Positions 21,736 to 33,837 of a DNA stretch of 64,000 bases are shown here, piece after piece; position 1 is the stretch's first letter; every line of letters starts with the position of its first letter. Where the stretch lies: the NCBI RefSeq assembly GCF_007565055.1, contig NC_044554.1, positions 145,885,463 to 145,949,462 on the forward strand, read 5' to 3'. Under the pieces are notes generated by a model. It was given only the letters and a program-made list of their open reading frames with translations, was not told where the DNA came from and made no database searches. The position numbers and the translations under genes are program-made. This stretch comes from Rhinopithecus roxellana. Taxonomy: Eukaryota; Chordata; Mammalia; Primates; Cercopithecidae.

Positions 21736-23420
21736 GTAGATATTACTATTAGAGTTTTTACCTTACCATCATCATTGTTACGACTACAATAACTCACATA
21801 TCCCAAAGCAGTTCTATTCTCTTGGGCATATTAGGAGAGCACCTCCCAACATATTCTTAGGAGGATCTGTAGTTGCTTCCCTTAAAGGAGCAATTAATGA
21901 TGGCTGTGCTGATCCTACAGTTCTTCCCTAGACCCCCTCTTCACCATTCCCCTTTCTTTGTCTGCCTTTCTTCCTCCACCTTTCTTTACCCATTCCCCCC
22001 AACTCCTTACCCCAAAGCATCTTGACTGTTTTCTTCTGGGAAATGTGGTAGTCTGCAGTGAGACCACCTCAGTTAAAGAAGAAACCAGAGGGCCTCCAAG
22101 AAAGGGGAGCCAAATGAAATGTTCTTTCCAAAAGTATGTATGTCTGTATGATCACAACGGCTTCCAAAACACCCAAAAGTGAAGAAAAAGTGATGGTTAA
22201 ATTATGTTTGAGCATTGATGATAGCTGAAACTCAGAAAATCTTTAATCATCCACAGCAAAAAATGACCTTACTATATATACTTGCTTAAAGTCCTTGCAC
22301 CCTTAACCTGATTATCCAACCTCCCTCTCGTTTCCATCATTGAGTATCATGAATTTGTATTCAAATTCCTTCTCTTTGTCTAAATTTTGAAGGTCACCAT
22401 GTTTCTATTCCCCGTCCCATATCACCACCAACTTTTGCTGGGATGCAGTATTGTTCACATCAGTAGATCTAAAATATTATCTATTATTATAACCCTCTTA
22501 AAGACACTTATATTCCCTTGCCCAGGGTTGCTGAGTGTTCAGGATTCTCCACTAGAATCTTAATCTTGAGTTTCTCTTTCATTGTTCATATAAATTAACT
22601 TATAATTTTCCACACTAGGTGTCCCAATTTGGGGTTCTGAAAATATGGCCTGTGTATCTTTCTATTCTCATTTCAAAAGAGGCCAGAGCAATTTTTCAAT
22701 GTCTTATATACAAAGAGAAAGGGAATGTTTGGGGAAAGATTTCCAGGACCTCATAACAGTTCCCTACTGTTCCCTAAGGTGGGTGTTAAAAAGCTTACTT
22801 TGTGAACCCAGGTGACCAGAAAATCAAATCAATAAACTGGAGTATTGTATTCACCGAGCTGTTACACCGGAGCAGACTGAGCAACTTGGCTCAGCAGGCC
22901 ATGGGCATCATTCCTCCCTGGGGGCTCCTCGGGAAGTCGTGGACTCTTGCTTCACCTCACTTTTCTTGTCCATCAAATGGGACTAACGAGGACATTATGA
23001 AACATAATTGCTGTTTATGGAGAGCCTCGGCATCTGAGATGAAAGGCATTTTAACCAGGTGAAGCTTGTTCAAGGTGAGTTAATGCTTTGATTAGTGGAG
23101 TTCAAGGAAGAAAAGTATACCCCATGTCATCTGAGAATGATCCTGCCTGCTGGGAGAAGCAAGGTTTCATTTTACAGAGGACTTGTGGGGATTTTTTTTG
23201 TTCTCTTTTGCATGGTGTTCACAATGCTTGAATTTCTTTCCATACTTGACATTAGAGGAAATCCTCAAATACAAAGGAAAATCTAACTCATTAGAACCAC
23301 GGTGACATTCAAATCATTATTCCCATATAGCCAAGCACATAGTAAGTGCTCAGTAAAGATTTATTCCATGGCACAATAAATTATTTGCTCAAATCTGGCC
23401 CAATGTCCAGAAGCAAGTCC
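21736..23420. other. Unassigned DNA, about 1.7 kb
   Basis: No gene or confident repeat. A short MIR/L2-like end 'agtaagtgctcagtaaag' lies at 23341. Confidence 0.45.
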
Positions 23421-23434
23421 AAAGATTGACATAA

Positions 23435-23732
23435 CTGGGCGCGGTGGCTCACACCTGTAATCCCAGCACTTTGCGGGGCCAAGGCAGACGGATCACAAGG
23501 TCAAGAGATCGAGACCATCCTGGCCAACATGGTGAAACCCCGTCTCTACTAAAAATACAAAAATTATCTGGGCCTGATGGTGCGCCCCTGTAGTCCCAGC
23601 TACTCGGGAGGCTGAGGCAGGAGAATTGCTTGTAACCAGGAGGCGGAGGTTGCAGTGAGCCAAAATCATGCCACTGCACTCTAGCCTGGGCGACAGAGCA
23701 AGACTCCATCTCAAAAAGAAAAGAAAAGAAAA
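23435..23732 (+). mobile_element. AluS-like, plus strand
   Basis: Starts 'gggcgcggtggctcacacc' and ends in a GAAAA-type tail. Duplication 'aaagattgac(a/g)taa' at 23421-23434 and 23733-23746. Confidence 0.95.
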
Positions 23733-23746
23733 AAAGATTGACGTAA

Positions 23747-24092
23747 CACTTTCATGTCATAAAAAGATGAATCCAGTGAAACACACGACATGATGATTTT
23801 GAGTTATGAAAAATGTTCATGCTCCATTAAGAATCATTTAGAAAGCCACTCACATATTTCCACAGGCTATGCATGCAAACAACAGCAAACTGACACACAA
23901 TTCAAGTTATTTGTAGTATTGCGTCTATAGAGAGAGAAACTAAAGTTCTGTGACAGATTTTTAAACAAATACATCAGAACTTACACATCCTCATTAGTAT
24001 AAACCTCAGGAGGCTACATCTTTATTCCAACAATGATATCATTGCTCAAAGCATTTTAAAATTCCTCTTTAGAAACACTACACAGAACCTGA
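23747..24092. other. Unassigned DNA
   Basis: No recognised feature. Confidence 0.45.
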
Positions 24093-24105
24093 GGCCTGTG
24101 CTTTT

Positions 24106-24404
24106 TTTTTTTTTTTTTTTTTGAGACGGAGTCTTGCTCTGTCGCCCAGGCTGGAGTGCAGTGGCCAGATCTCAGCTCACTGCAAGCTCCGCCCCCCGGG
24201 TTTACACCATTCTCCTGCCTCAGCCTCCCGAGTAGCTGGGATTACAGGCGCCTGCCACCTCGCCCGGCTAGTTTTTTGTATTTTTTAGTAGAGACGGGGT
24301 TTCACCGTATTAGCCAGGATGGTCTCGATTTCCTGACCTCGTGATCCGCCCGTCTCGGCCTCCCAAAGTGCTGGGATTACAGGCTTGAGCCACCGCGCCT
24401 GGCC
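24106..24404 (-). mobile_element. AluY of Old World monkey type, minus strand
   Basis: Complement of AluY with 'gtggccagatctcagctcac' and 'tgcaagctccgccccccggg'. Perfect 13-bp duplication 'ggcctgtgctttt' at 24093-24105 and 24405-24417. Confidence 0.96.
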
Positions 24405-24417
24405 GGCCTGTGCTTTT

Positions 24418-24844
24418 TAATATCTGCTGTAGTGGCAAATCTTCACATTTGGAGGGTAAATTTGATTCTTGTAGATAACTAAAGGGCATTAGGAACTGGT
24501 TGGTGATTGAGAATCTCAGATTATAAACCAAAAGGCAAACATGATTGCCATGTAATAAGAATTAATTTTCTTACATGGCTTTTACACTGGCTCTAAAAGC
24601 AAATCCAGAGAAATAGTTCCAGAAATGATTTTTGAGTGTTGATTTAGTAAATCTGTCCACTCCACAGAGGGGACAAAACAAGAAGAATGCATCATAAGCA
24701 TAATTATGTCTAACACCTGTACATTAGGATCCGCATTTACAATGTATCTAGCGTAATAGTGCCTCATTTGTGTTCGTATCTGCCCCTGCCTTGGCCTGAC
24801 CCATGGTTCAAAGAACCTCAAAGGTTACAAGATACAATACTGAG
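24418..24844. other. Unassigned DNA
   Basis: No recognised feature. Confidence 0.45.
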
Positions 24845-25090
24845 GGCCGGGCATGGGTGGCTCACACCTATAATCCCAGCATTTTGGGAAACCAGCCTGG
24901 CCAACATAGTGACACTCCTTCTCTACTAAAAATACAAAAATTAGCCAGGCATGGTGGTGCACACCTGTAATCCCAGTCATTCAGGAGGCTGAGGCAGAGG
25001 AATCGCTTGAACCTAAAAAGCAGAGTTTGCAGTGAGCCAAGATCGTGCCAGTGCACTCCAACACAGGCAACAGAGCAAGACTTTGTCTAA

Positions 25091-25106
<16 letters not shown>
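24845..25106 (+). mobile_element. Alu with left-arm deletion, plus strand
   Basis: Starts 'ggccgggcatgggtggctc'; after 'agcattttgggaa' it jumps to 'accagcctggccaac', so about 40 bases of the left arm are missing. The right arm is complete. Confidence 0.9.
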
Positions 25107-25124
<18 letters not shown>

Positions 25125-25130
25125 TATACA
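25107..25130. repeat. (TA)n repeat at an Alu tail
   Basis: About ten TA units directly after the 20-nt A tail of the preceding Alu. Confidence 0.9.
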
Positions 25131-25387
25131 GTTTAGCACTCAATAATTAAGACATATTTTTAAATAGTCAATAATAAAAATGTATCAATATTCCTCTATT
25201 GTATCAGGAACAGAGAAGTCATCTTTCAACTAGGTGACATTGCAGTGGGTGAAACCTCCTCATCGTATGCAAAGGCTAAACCAGCAGAGCAAAGCAAGAA
25301 AACAGGAAATTAAAAGGCCACGAAAAATGTGAGATCTTAAATCCAAATTAAATATCTTTGTTCTTTGTTGTTACCCTTAAAGTCATT

Positions 25388-25731
25388 GTTTTTTTTTTGT
25401 TGTTGTTGCTGTTGTTTTGTTTTGTTTTTCTGTTCTTTTTTTTTGTTTTTGAGACGGAGTCTTGCTTTGTCACCCAGGCTGGAGTGCAATGGTGTGATCT
25501 CAGCTCACTGCAACCTCTGCCGCCCGGGCTCAAGCAATTCTCCTGCCTTAGCCTTCCGAGTAGCTGGGATTACAGGCACCCGTCACCACACCCAGCTAAT
25601 TTTCATATTTTTTAGTAGAGACGGGGTTTCACCATGTTGGCCAGGCTGGTCTCCAACTCTCGACCTCGTGATCCACCTGCCTCAGCCTCCCAAAGTGCTG
25701 GGATTACAGACGTGAGCCACTGTGCCTGGCC
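25388..25731 (-). mobile_element. AluS-like, minus strand
   Basis: Tail side is a T-rich run with TTG and TTTTG units; the body runs 'gagacggagtcttgctttgt' to 'gccactgtgcctggcc'. Flanks share 'agtcat'. Confidence 0.93.
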
Positions 25732-25739
25732 GAGTCATC

Positions 25740-26194
25740 ATTTCTTAACATTTCTTACAACCAGTCCTTTTCACTGGACTCATTCATTGCATAAGAATAT
25801 CTACAACCTTGGGCAAGTTACTGAACCTGGGTAGGGGAGGAGGGAGAATACCTACAACCTTGGGGTTGAGAGGAGGAGGGAGAACATCTATAGCCTATTA
25901 AGCCAACCAGAAGCAACCAGAAGGATTCCTAGGCCAATACTTCTAAGCCAATTCTGGAAAATATTGTAGAGAAGGGTCAAAGTGAAGTTTTCTGGTAGCA
26001 CAGGGAAGAGTGGTACACACAGGAATGAGTCTATGTCATTGGGCTTGTACTGTCTTGCAGAGACAATTCATTCCCCAGTGGTTGTCAAAATACATACCAA
26101 AGATCAAAATCATAGCTGTTTGTGCCTATGGCTGTTTGCACATGGAGGTCAAATGGTATTCCCTCATTTACCACGGGTAGTAGGGCGTAAATGT
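25740..26194. other. Unassigned DNA with a local duplication
   Basis: 'atacctacaaccttggg' at 25849 repeats 'atatctacaaccttggg' at 25797, each followed by GA-rich sequence, suggesting a 50-bp tandem duplication. Nothing else recognised. Confidence 0.45.
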
Positions 26195-26300
26195 CTTCTA
26201 ACTGTCCCAGTTTGCATGGAACTGTCCTGGTTTTAGCACTGGCAGCCCCACATCTCAGGAAACCTCTCGGTTCCAGGCAAACCAGAACAAACCATTGGTC
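26195..26300 (+). mobile_element. Possible MER DNA transposon end
   Basis: 'ctgtcccagtttgcatgga', 'ctgtcctggttttagcactg', 'ctcaggaaacctctcggtt', 'ccaggcaaaccagaac' resemble the tip of a MER-type hAT element seen widely in primates. Family not named. Confidence 0.35.
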
Positions 26301-27060
26301 AGAGGAAAAGGAAGCCCACATGTGGCCATAAGATATATTTCAACTGCCCATTGAGAATGGAAACCAGTAATCCTGACATCAGCCATTAGGTTATTTTGTT
26401 CTACTTGGCTGGTGTTCACCTCCAAGAACTTTCCCAAGCTTGTGACCCAACACGGTAAGAGAAGAAAATGGCGGTAAGCTCTGGACCCCTACTGTGGCGT
26501 GAAGCTTGAGCTATGCCGCACTGCCTCCCTGGGCCTCAGAGCTATAACATGTAGGTGAGGAGCTGCACCAAATCAGTGTTTGCAAACTCCAGACAATAGT
26601 TTGATTTTCATGGGCCAGGAAATCAATGTAGAGGCTTGCAAACAGCATTTTAAAATAATAGAATAAACAGAATATGTGAGAGGGCATTGCACATGGCAAG
26701 GAAATATTGTTTGTAAAATGTGTTTCAGCTACATATCTATGTCCATGTGTACTGGGTCTCAGTGTAAAATTTAGTGCTTAGGGCAGGTTGCAAAGTCCAT
26801 ATATGGAATAATCTCCAAACTTTCTGCCAGCTCGAGAATTTTGTACCCTACAGAAGTCATCCTAATAATTTCTTCCCTTACATGTGTCATGAGATTTGGT
26901 AACTAGAGTGCGTGGGACTTCCTTCACTGGGCATTGGGTTATATTATTTTTATAAATTGTTTTTCTCTTTTATTATTGTAAGGAAAAGTTATCCTTCACC
27001 TATTTATAGCACCCAGCACAGAGTCTTACAGTTAGGTCACTGTCAATAAATGTTTCTTAT
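26301..27060. other. Unassigned DNA with a possible L2/MIR end
   Basis: 'cacccagcacagagtcttac' with 'gtcaataaatgtttctta' near 27010-27060 is L2/MIR-like. The rest is unassigned. Confidence 0.4.
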
Positions 27061-27061
27061 C

Positions 27062-27354
27062 TTTTTTTTTTTTTGAGACAGTCTTACTTGTCACTCAGGC
27101 TAGAGCGCTGTGGCACAATTACAGCTCTCTGCAGCCTTGACCTCCCAGGCTAAATCAATGTGCCTGTTTCAGCCTCCCAGGTAGCTGGGACTACAGGTGT
27201 GTACCACCATGCCCAGCTAATAATTTTTATTTTTTGTAGAGACATCGTCTCCCTATGTTGCCCAGGCTGGTCTCAAACTCCTGGCCTCAAGCGATCCTCC
27301 TGCCTCAGCCTTCCAAAGTGCTAGGATTACAAGCACGAGTCATATGCCCAGCCA
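27062..27354 (-). mobile_element. AluJ-like, minus strand
   Basis: 'gagacagtcttacttgtcac' to 'catatgcccagcc'. High divergence and several lost bases indicate AluJ. Confidence 0.9.
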
Positions 27355-27592
27355 AGAAATGTGTCTTATATTCCAACATACTAACAAGAACACACTCAAA
27401 CATCATCATTGGTGCCATCTTCCAGCTCCAGCAAAAGCAGAAGTCCAAGGGCTGGATGGTTGTCCCAGACAGCAAGTGCATGGGCTCTTGAACAATTTTG
27501 CCTTTCAACTGGAGAGAACTCAGAGAGCCCAGTAAAGGCCACAGTGATGTAATAGCAGCCACTGCAGATGCAAAGTCTGACCCTAAGGTAAA
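27355..27592. other. Unassigned DNA with an in-frame run into the upstream Alu
   Basis: A 78-residue plus-strand frame enters from the Alu and ends at 27491. I do not recognise the translated unique part, and there is no A tail or duplication to support a retrocopy. Confidence 0.35.
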
Positions 27593-27602
27593 ATGCTGTT
27601 TC

Positions 27603-27910
27603 GGCCAGGCGCAGTGGCTCACACCTGTAATCCCAACACTTTGGGAGGCTGAGGTGGGAGGATCAGAAAGTCAGGAGTTCAAGACCAGCCTGATCAATAT
27701 GGTGAAACCCCGTCTCTACTAAAAAATACAAAAAAAATTAGCTGGGCGTGGTGATGCATGCCTGTAGTCCCAGCTACTCAGGTGGCTGAGGTAGGACAAT
27801 CGCTTGAACCCGGGAGGCACAGGTTGCAGTGAGCTGGGATCGCACCACTGCACTCCAGCCTGGGCTACAGAGTGAGACTCTGTCTCAAAAGAAAAGAAAA
27901 GAAAAAAAAA
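27603..27910 (+). mobile_element. AluS-like, plus strand
   Basis: 'ggccaggcgcagtggctcac' to a GAAAA-type tail. Duplication 'atgctgtt' at 27593-27600 and 27912-27919. Confidence 0.94.
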
Positions 27911-28017
27911 GATGCTGTTCAATAACAACCTTGTTCAACTGCTGAAGAGAGGAACACACAAGGGAAAGGCAAAGGAGAAAAAAGAAGGAAAAGATAGATC
28001 CTAGAATGAAAAACAGG

Positions 28018-28325
28018 GGCCGGGCGCGGTGGCTCAAGCCTGTAATCCCAGCACTTTGGGAGGCCGAGACGGGCGGATCACGAGGTCAGGAGATCGAGAC
28101 CATCCTGGCTAATACGGTGAAACCCTGTCTCTACTTAAAAATACAAAAAACTAGCCGGGCGACGAGGCGGGCGCCTGTAGTCCCAGCTACTCGGGAGGCT
28201 GAGGCAGGAGAATGGCGTAAACCCGGGACGCGGAGCTTGCAGTGAGCTGAGATCCAGCCACTGCACTCCAGCCTGGGTGGCAGAGCAAGACTCCGTCTCA
28301 AAAAAAAAAAAAAAAAAAAGAAAAA
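28018..28325 (+). mobile_element. AluY of Old World monkey type
   Basis: Full length with 'ggctcaagcctgtaatccc' and 'gatccagccactgc'. Perfect 10-bp duplication 'gaaaaacagg' at 28008-28017 and 28326-28335. Confidence 0.96.
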
Positions 28326-28366
28326 GAAAAACAGGTACACACTAATCACATATCAACAATGACTTC

Positions 28367-28674
28367 CTGTTTTGTGTGTGTGTGTTTGTTTGTTTTGAGA
28401 CTGAGTCTCACTCTGTCACCCAGGCTGGAGTGTAGTGGCACAATCTCGGCTCACTTCAACCTCTGCCTCCCAGGTTCAAGTGATTCTTCTGCCTCAGCCT
28501 CCTGAGTAGCCGGGACTAGGCACATACCACCATGCCTGGCTAATTTTTGTATTTTTAGTAGAAACGGGGTTTCACCACATTGGCCAGGCTGGTCTCGAAC
28601 TCCTGACCTGGTGATCCACCTGCCTCGGCCTCCCAAAGTGCTGGGATTACAGGTGTGAGCCGCTGCGCCCGGCT
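28367..28674 (-). mobile_element. AluS-like, minus strand
   Basis: Tail side is a GT/TTTG mixed run, body 'gagactgagtctcactctgt' to 'ccgctgcgcccggc'. Duplication 'aatgacttc' at 28358-28366 and 28675-28683. Confidence 0.94.
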
Positions 28675-28683
28675 AATGACTTC

Positions 28684-29080
28684 TAGGAGTGTGAAATCTG
28701 ACAGGCACTGCCTGCACATTGACAGGAAGTATAATTTTATGGATCGTCACTCTATAATAGCAGGGTATAGAAAGAATAAAGGTTAGCAATTTTTACATCA
28801 AATCTATTAGGGGACCCTTTTCTTTTCTACTCCACCCCACCACCAAAAGTTATGCAGGAATTTCCATATAATCAGGACTTCAAGTAAAAATTTCAGCATT
28901 CTGAAAAGGAAAAATGTCATTTCCTCTTAAATCACACTTATTTCCAGGGGTAATTCTGAAGTTTGTCTAATGGACAAAAACGAAGAAGTTTCATATTTAT
29001 GGTCCCAGTCTTTTAAAAACTTAGGAAGTGAAATTGCTTTTGCGAAATATAAGAACAGATCAGAAATTAAAACTTAAGGC
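28684..29080. other. Unassigned DNA
   Basis: No recognised feature. Confidence 0.45.
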
Positions 29081-29205
29081 GCCCACTGCAGTGGTTCGTG
29101 CCTGTAATCCCAGCACTTTGGGAGGTGGTGCAGGGACGATCACTTGAGTCTGGGAGTTCAACACCAGCCTGGGCAATATAGTGAGACCCCCGTCCCCCGC
29201 CCCAC
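29081..29205 (+). mobile_element. Alu left-arm monomer (FLAM type)
   Basis: 'gcagtggttcgtgcctgtaa' to 'gcaatatagtgagaccccc' with no right arm; the tail is degenerate. Confidence 0.75.
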
Positions 29206-29224
29206 AGTCTCTTCAAAATGACAT

Positions 29225-30370
29225 TTAAAATGTATTTTAAAAATTAAGACATTAAAACTTAACTTTTTACGAGCACAAAATTAGGCCACATCGTGAGCAT
29301 GACTGGCCATGGGATGGGCTCAAGCCCAAATGAGGGTGCCCAAGGCCCTGGGGCCACATCCCACACAGGGGAGTACACTCCATCCCAGTCAGAGAAATGG
29401 CATGATTTGGAGCGTGCTGGCAGGGGCGAGGGGTCGTCCAGGCAGGTGCGGAGGGACACAGTGTGCGGAGAAGGCAATTGAGCTATTCTTGCCAGTACCT
29501 ACTGCCTTGGAAAAACAAGACCTATGGAAAGGACCAACAGGCTCAGAATCCCAGGTTAAGCTAAACAGTCCGATATCAGGAAAGCGGAACTGATGCAGCT
29601 GAGAACTAGCCATTCTCTTTTCTGATGTCTGTACTTTTTATTATGTTCCTTTAAACTACTTGTTACGGGAACTTAATTTTTAACAACTACGTAATAAATC
29701 CAACAAAACTATGAAACTAGCACCTAAGTTCCTCATGCTTTTTCAGTACCCATCGCTGGACTGCAAATTTCCAAATTTCCAAATTCCCAGGGAAGGAACC
29801 AGCTCCTTTCTCCCAGCAACACACGCCTCCAGCCTGACCAGGGCAGGATGTTTTGGGGGTCAAACTTATCCAATCAGCCGAGGGTAGGGAGAGGAATGGT
29901 GCCCTGAGGACCCAGTATGGCTGCTTAGACAGCGGGACTGAGGGTAGGCAGGGGCCACCAGTCTGCGTGAGCCCTGCAGCTTCAGGAAGCACGACAGCAG
30001 GAAATGGGCAGAGCTCAGATAGGACCGAAGTCCTGGGTGCAGCCTGGAAGTCTGATTCCAGAGGAACAAAGAGACAAATACCAACGCGGATTCTGGCAGA
30101 GGGGAACAATACAGGTGCCCAGTGAGTAAAACTGGGGCACAAGAGGAAGGTTTAATTACCTGAAAAAGACGGCAGGTACTGAATGTGGGGCAGAAAGTGA
30201 GGAATGATGAGAGACAATTGCCTCTCTTGCTAAGACCCAGCAGAGAGTCCTGCATGTGGGAGGAGATCAATAAAGATTGTCTGGCTGTTTCGTTAATTAA
30301 CTCAGCAGCTTATTTAGCTCAGCCACGTCTGTTGAGTCTTTAAAGAAACTGGATCAGTGTTAAGGCAGGG
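29225..30370. other. Repeat-poor, unassigned DNA, about 1.1 kb
   Basis: Relatively GC-rich and free of recognised repeats. Two overlapping minus-strand frames of 141 and 134 residues (29717-30142, 29866-30270) and three on the plus strand are open, but none shows a motif I know. 'caataaagattgtctgg' at 30269 is a polyadenylation-type signal on the plus strand. It could be an old LTR or an exon; nothing decides it. Confidence 0.4.
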
Positions 30371-30375
30371 CTGCA

Positions 30376-30508
30376 GCCCTCCTGCATCAGAATCACCTGG
30401 TGGGGGTGGGCGATTGGGGCTTGTTGAAAATACAGATACCAGGGCTCTGAAAGAGACTTAATCCTAACCTCTTGGGCCTGGGGCCTGGGAATCTGTGTAA
30501 CACTGGGC
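30376..30508 (+). mobile_element. MER5A-like hAT fragment
   Basis: 'gcatcagaatcacctggtgg', 'cttgttgaaaatacagatac', 'ggcctgggaatctgtgtaac' follow MER5A order. Confidence 0.65.
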
Positions 30509-31030
30509 TACATGGCTGTACCTGTGGGTCGCCTTGTTCTATTGGAGAAACTTGTTATTGTATTGGGTACTGTTTGCCTTAAATTTCAGGTTAAAATTAA
30601 TTTTCCCCCAATTGAGCAAAATAGAGGCAGTGACAGTATTCATACGAATGTATCTGGTGTGATTCGTCCCATTTTTCAGGTGGAAGTTATCTCATTCCCT
30701 GCCTCCACACTGGACCGGTTTGCCCAGATCTGTTTTTACCTACAGGGCCAGCTGCAGGGCTGGGCAGTCCCAGTTTCTGGTGCAATCCCAATGGCAGGAA
30801 TCTCGGTCCTACCCTCTACCCACTGTGCGGATAATTAGGTCATCCTTTCCAGACATGACATCCCAGGCCCAACCATCCCTGCTCCTAATTGTTCCCTGAA
30901 GGTGCTCCAGAGCTGGAGTACCACGGTGAGCCCTGGGGGTCCGCAATACCTCTAGATCCCAGCATCTCACCTGCCCCCACCATACTGACCTAACACACAG
31001 GAATGGGTGACTGCCTTCACTTCCCTCATT
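30509..31030. other. Unassigned DNA
   Basis: An open frame of 108 residues (30512-30838, plus strand) lacks a recognisable motif. Confidence 0.4.
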
Positions 31031-31115
31031 CGAATCTTTCCCTCATTCAGAAACAAATATGTACTGAGCACCCACTGTATATATGCCAGGCACTGGGTTA
31101 CCAAAATGAGAGAGG
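31031..31115 (-). mobile_element. L2 fragment, minus strand
   Basis: 'tccctcattcagaaacaaat', 'actgagcacccactgtatat', 'gccaggcactgggttacc' is the complement of an L2 3' end. Confidence 0.6.
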
Positions 31116-31225
31116 ATTGGAATTCCTGGGGGTCTCCATTTCTCCACAAGAGTGTTGGTTTGGTTTGGTTTTTCCACTTTGATGGTAATCTTTTATTAAA
31201 AAAAATTGATATTCTGCTATATAAT

Positions 31226-31525
31226 TTTTTTTTTAATTTTTGAGATAGAGTCTCGCTCTGTCACCCAGGCTGGAGTGCAGTGGCACAATCTCAGCTCACT
31301 GCAACCTCTGCCTCCCAGGTTCAAGTAATTCTCCCTGCCTCAGCCTCCTGAGTAGCTGGGATTACAGGTGCTCACCACCACACCCGGCTAATTTTTTATA
31401 TTTTTAGTAGAGATGGGATTTCACCATGTTGGCCAAGCCTGTCTCGAACTCCTGACCTCAGGTGATCCGCCCGCCTCGGCCTCCCAAAGTGCTAGGATTA
31501 CAGGCATGAACCACCACACCCAGCC
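31226..31525 (-). mobile_element. AluS-like, minus strand
   Basis: 'tgagatagagtctcgctctg' to 'caccacacccagcc'. Flanks 'tctgctatataat' and 'tctaccatataat' form a 13-bp duplication with two mismatches. Confidence 0.93.
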
Positions 31526-31538
31526 TCTACCATATAAT

Positions 31539-32164
31539 ATACGGTCTATATTTATATTCATAAACATTCTCTTCAAGTAAAGGCCAAATTATATCATGAG
31601 GTGATGAACCATGAAGGATCCAAAATGATTTAAATAGAGTGCCCAGCATTTTGTTATCCAAGCTCAAAGGAAACTTGTAGCAATCAAAGCAACATTCTCA
31701 TGTTCATGGACCCTGTTTTGTACCTCCCACCTTGTAAAAGTTTGTTGTGAATGTGGCAGTACATGAACAACGAAAAACCTTTCTGTTCCTCATTCTAGCA
31801 ATTATGCAATTAGACACTTCTTTAAGGCAGATTTCCAGCATGTGGCAATGCTAACTTTACTTTTGAGTGAACAAGACAGTCCCTCAGAGTGATCAAGTGG
31901 CCTTTCATTAAAATTGGCATTTCAGGAATGCTCAAGGGCAGAGTTTTAATTAACTATGAGGTCAGATTATTCTGACCTAGCAAACAAGGCAAAGCTAACA
32001 GGTATTCTCTGCATTAGCACTGAACCCAAAGGCCAAAGACAATAACTATACCATTAGTTTCAGGACAAGAGCATCATCTGTCATATTAAACTAATGTTGC
32101 TTTACTTATACAATACTGGTTTTGCAGTTGTGTTTGGGCTTCATTCATACATCAGCTTTGTTTT
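31539..32164. other. Unassigned DNA
   Basis: No gene or recognised repeat. Confidence 0.45.
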
Positions 32165-32370
32165 TATGATAATAATTAGTGCTTGCCACATGCCAGGCAC
32201 TGTGCTAAGCCTTTTTCATAGATTGACTCTTTAATCCTCAAAACAATCCTATGAGATAGATGCTATTTCCTGCGTCTTACCAGTCCGTAAACTGAGGCAC
32301 AGAGAAATTAACTTGCCTGAGGTTACACCATGTAAGTGACAGGTCTAGGATTTAAACCCAAGTGGGTCTT
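32165..32370 (-). mobile_element. MIR, minus strand
   Basis: 'tgataataattagtgcttgc', 'catgccaggcactgtgctaa', 'aacaatcctatgagatagat', 'aactgaggcacagagaaatt', nearly full length. Confidence 0.9.
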
Positions 32371-32642
32371 GCTCTAGAAATTGTGTTCTTAATGCAACAC
32401 TGTACTGTTTTATTATATCATTTTTTATATAATATATGATTATATATCACTTTATATTTTAAATGATATGATTTCATTTTATTTTTTTACATATTTAAGT
32501 AGTTATAAAAACTGCTTAATCCAGTATTTAGCTTGTAAGAATTTCTTTTCTTATTTAAGAAAAAGCAAGGTCTATGTACTATTCAAGTGAAAGAAATGCT
32601 GTTTAGTAGAATTTCTGCTCAGAGTACCTGGGACCTGTTCTT
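32371..32642. other. AT-rich unassigned DNA
   Basis: AT-rich between 32405 and 32490; no element recognised. Confidence 0.45.
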
Positions 32643-32657
32643 TGTTTTGATGTTGTT

Positions 32658-32688
<31 letters not shown>

Positions 32689-32976
32689 GTTTGTTTGTTT
32701 TTGAGACAGGGTCTTGCTCTTGTTGCCCAGGCTGGAATGCAGTGGTGCAATCACAGCTCACTGCAGCTTTGATCTCAAGCAGTCCTTCCCACTTCAGCCT
32801 GCCGAGTAGCTGGGACTACAGGTGCGCACCACCAAGCCCAGCTAATTTTTGTATTTTTTGTAGAAACAGGGTTTCACCATGGTGGCCAGGCTGGTCTCAA
32901 ACTCCTGGGCTCAAGCAATCCACCCACCTCGGCATCCCAAAGTGCTAGGATTACAGGCGTGAGCCACCGCGCCGGG
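32643..32976 (-). mobile_element. AluJ-like, minus strand
   Basis: T-rich tail with (TTTTG)n units, 'gagacagggtcttgctcttg' to 'accgcgccgggc'. Duplication 'ctgggacc' at 32629 and 32977, extending imperfectly to 14 bp. Confidence 0.93.
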
Positions 32977-32990
32977 CTGGGACCCATTCT

Positions 32991-33837
32991 AGATCCCAGT
33001 GGTGATGTGAAGGAGCAAGTGGCTCCGATGCCCGGCTTAGCTCTGTCAGCCCTTCTGATCCTCTGCTCACAGCCCAGCAGGCCCTCCTCACTAGGGAAGG
33101 CCGACTGGGTAAGAACCCAGACTCCTGAACTCATCTCCACTTGTCAAGTCCCTGAGTTTTCCTGTGAAGTGTTCTGCTGTTAGGTCAGCTCTCCTGTTAG
33201 GAATGGAAGCTGGAGTTGCAGCTGACATTGCCATCTTTGAACCCAAAGTATTCCTCATCCCACCCCACTCCGACCTCCAGCCTTCTGCAGGGCAGGTGAG
33301 TCTCCCAACTCTCTCTCACAGCTGACACCTGACTGTGAGGTCCCAATCAGCACCAGCTTCCTCATCCTCCTTCTCTCCCTTCTCCCTGCCAGACTCATGT
33401 TGCTGGGGTCCCGATGCTTCTCCTTTGACTCAGTGACAGCCTCAACAGCATATGTGATCACACTGCCAACTGCCTGGTGCCAACTCCAGTTTACCAGGCC
33501 AGTATCACAAAAGTGAATTACACTATTATAACTGCATTGAAATGAGGCAGTAACTCCTTGAAAGGGTGTCAGTAAGATGCAGATAATAAATGCTTCTAGT
33601 CTGCTGGAGGGCCCATGAATTGCAATCCTCCCTCTTTATAATCACAAAAGATATGATGCGTAATTACAAGTTAATAGAATTGATTTTTGCGTGTGACTTG
33701 GGAATTATAAAATTATAAAGCTGAGAGGGTCCTCAGAGTTAGATCACTCCCTGCGAGATGCATCACTTGTTTACAAATGCAAGCACTTTTACCATTGTTT
33801 CAGCACTAACAAATGAGCCCCCATAATCTTGATACAC
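32991..33837. other. Unassigned DNA
   Basis: No gene or recognised repeat. Confidence 0.45.

Noticed and set aside
27355..27592. Possible processed pseudogene
   Set aside because: The translated part matched nothing I know, and there is no A tail or target duplication specific to it.
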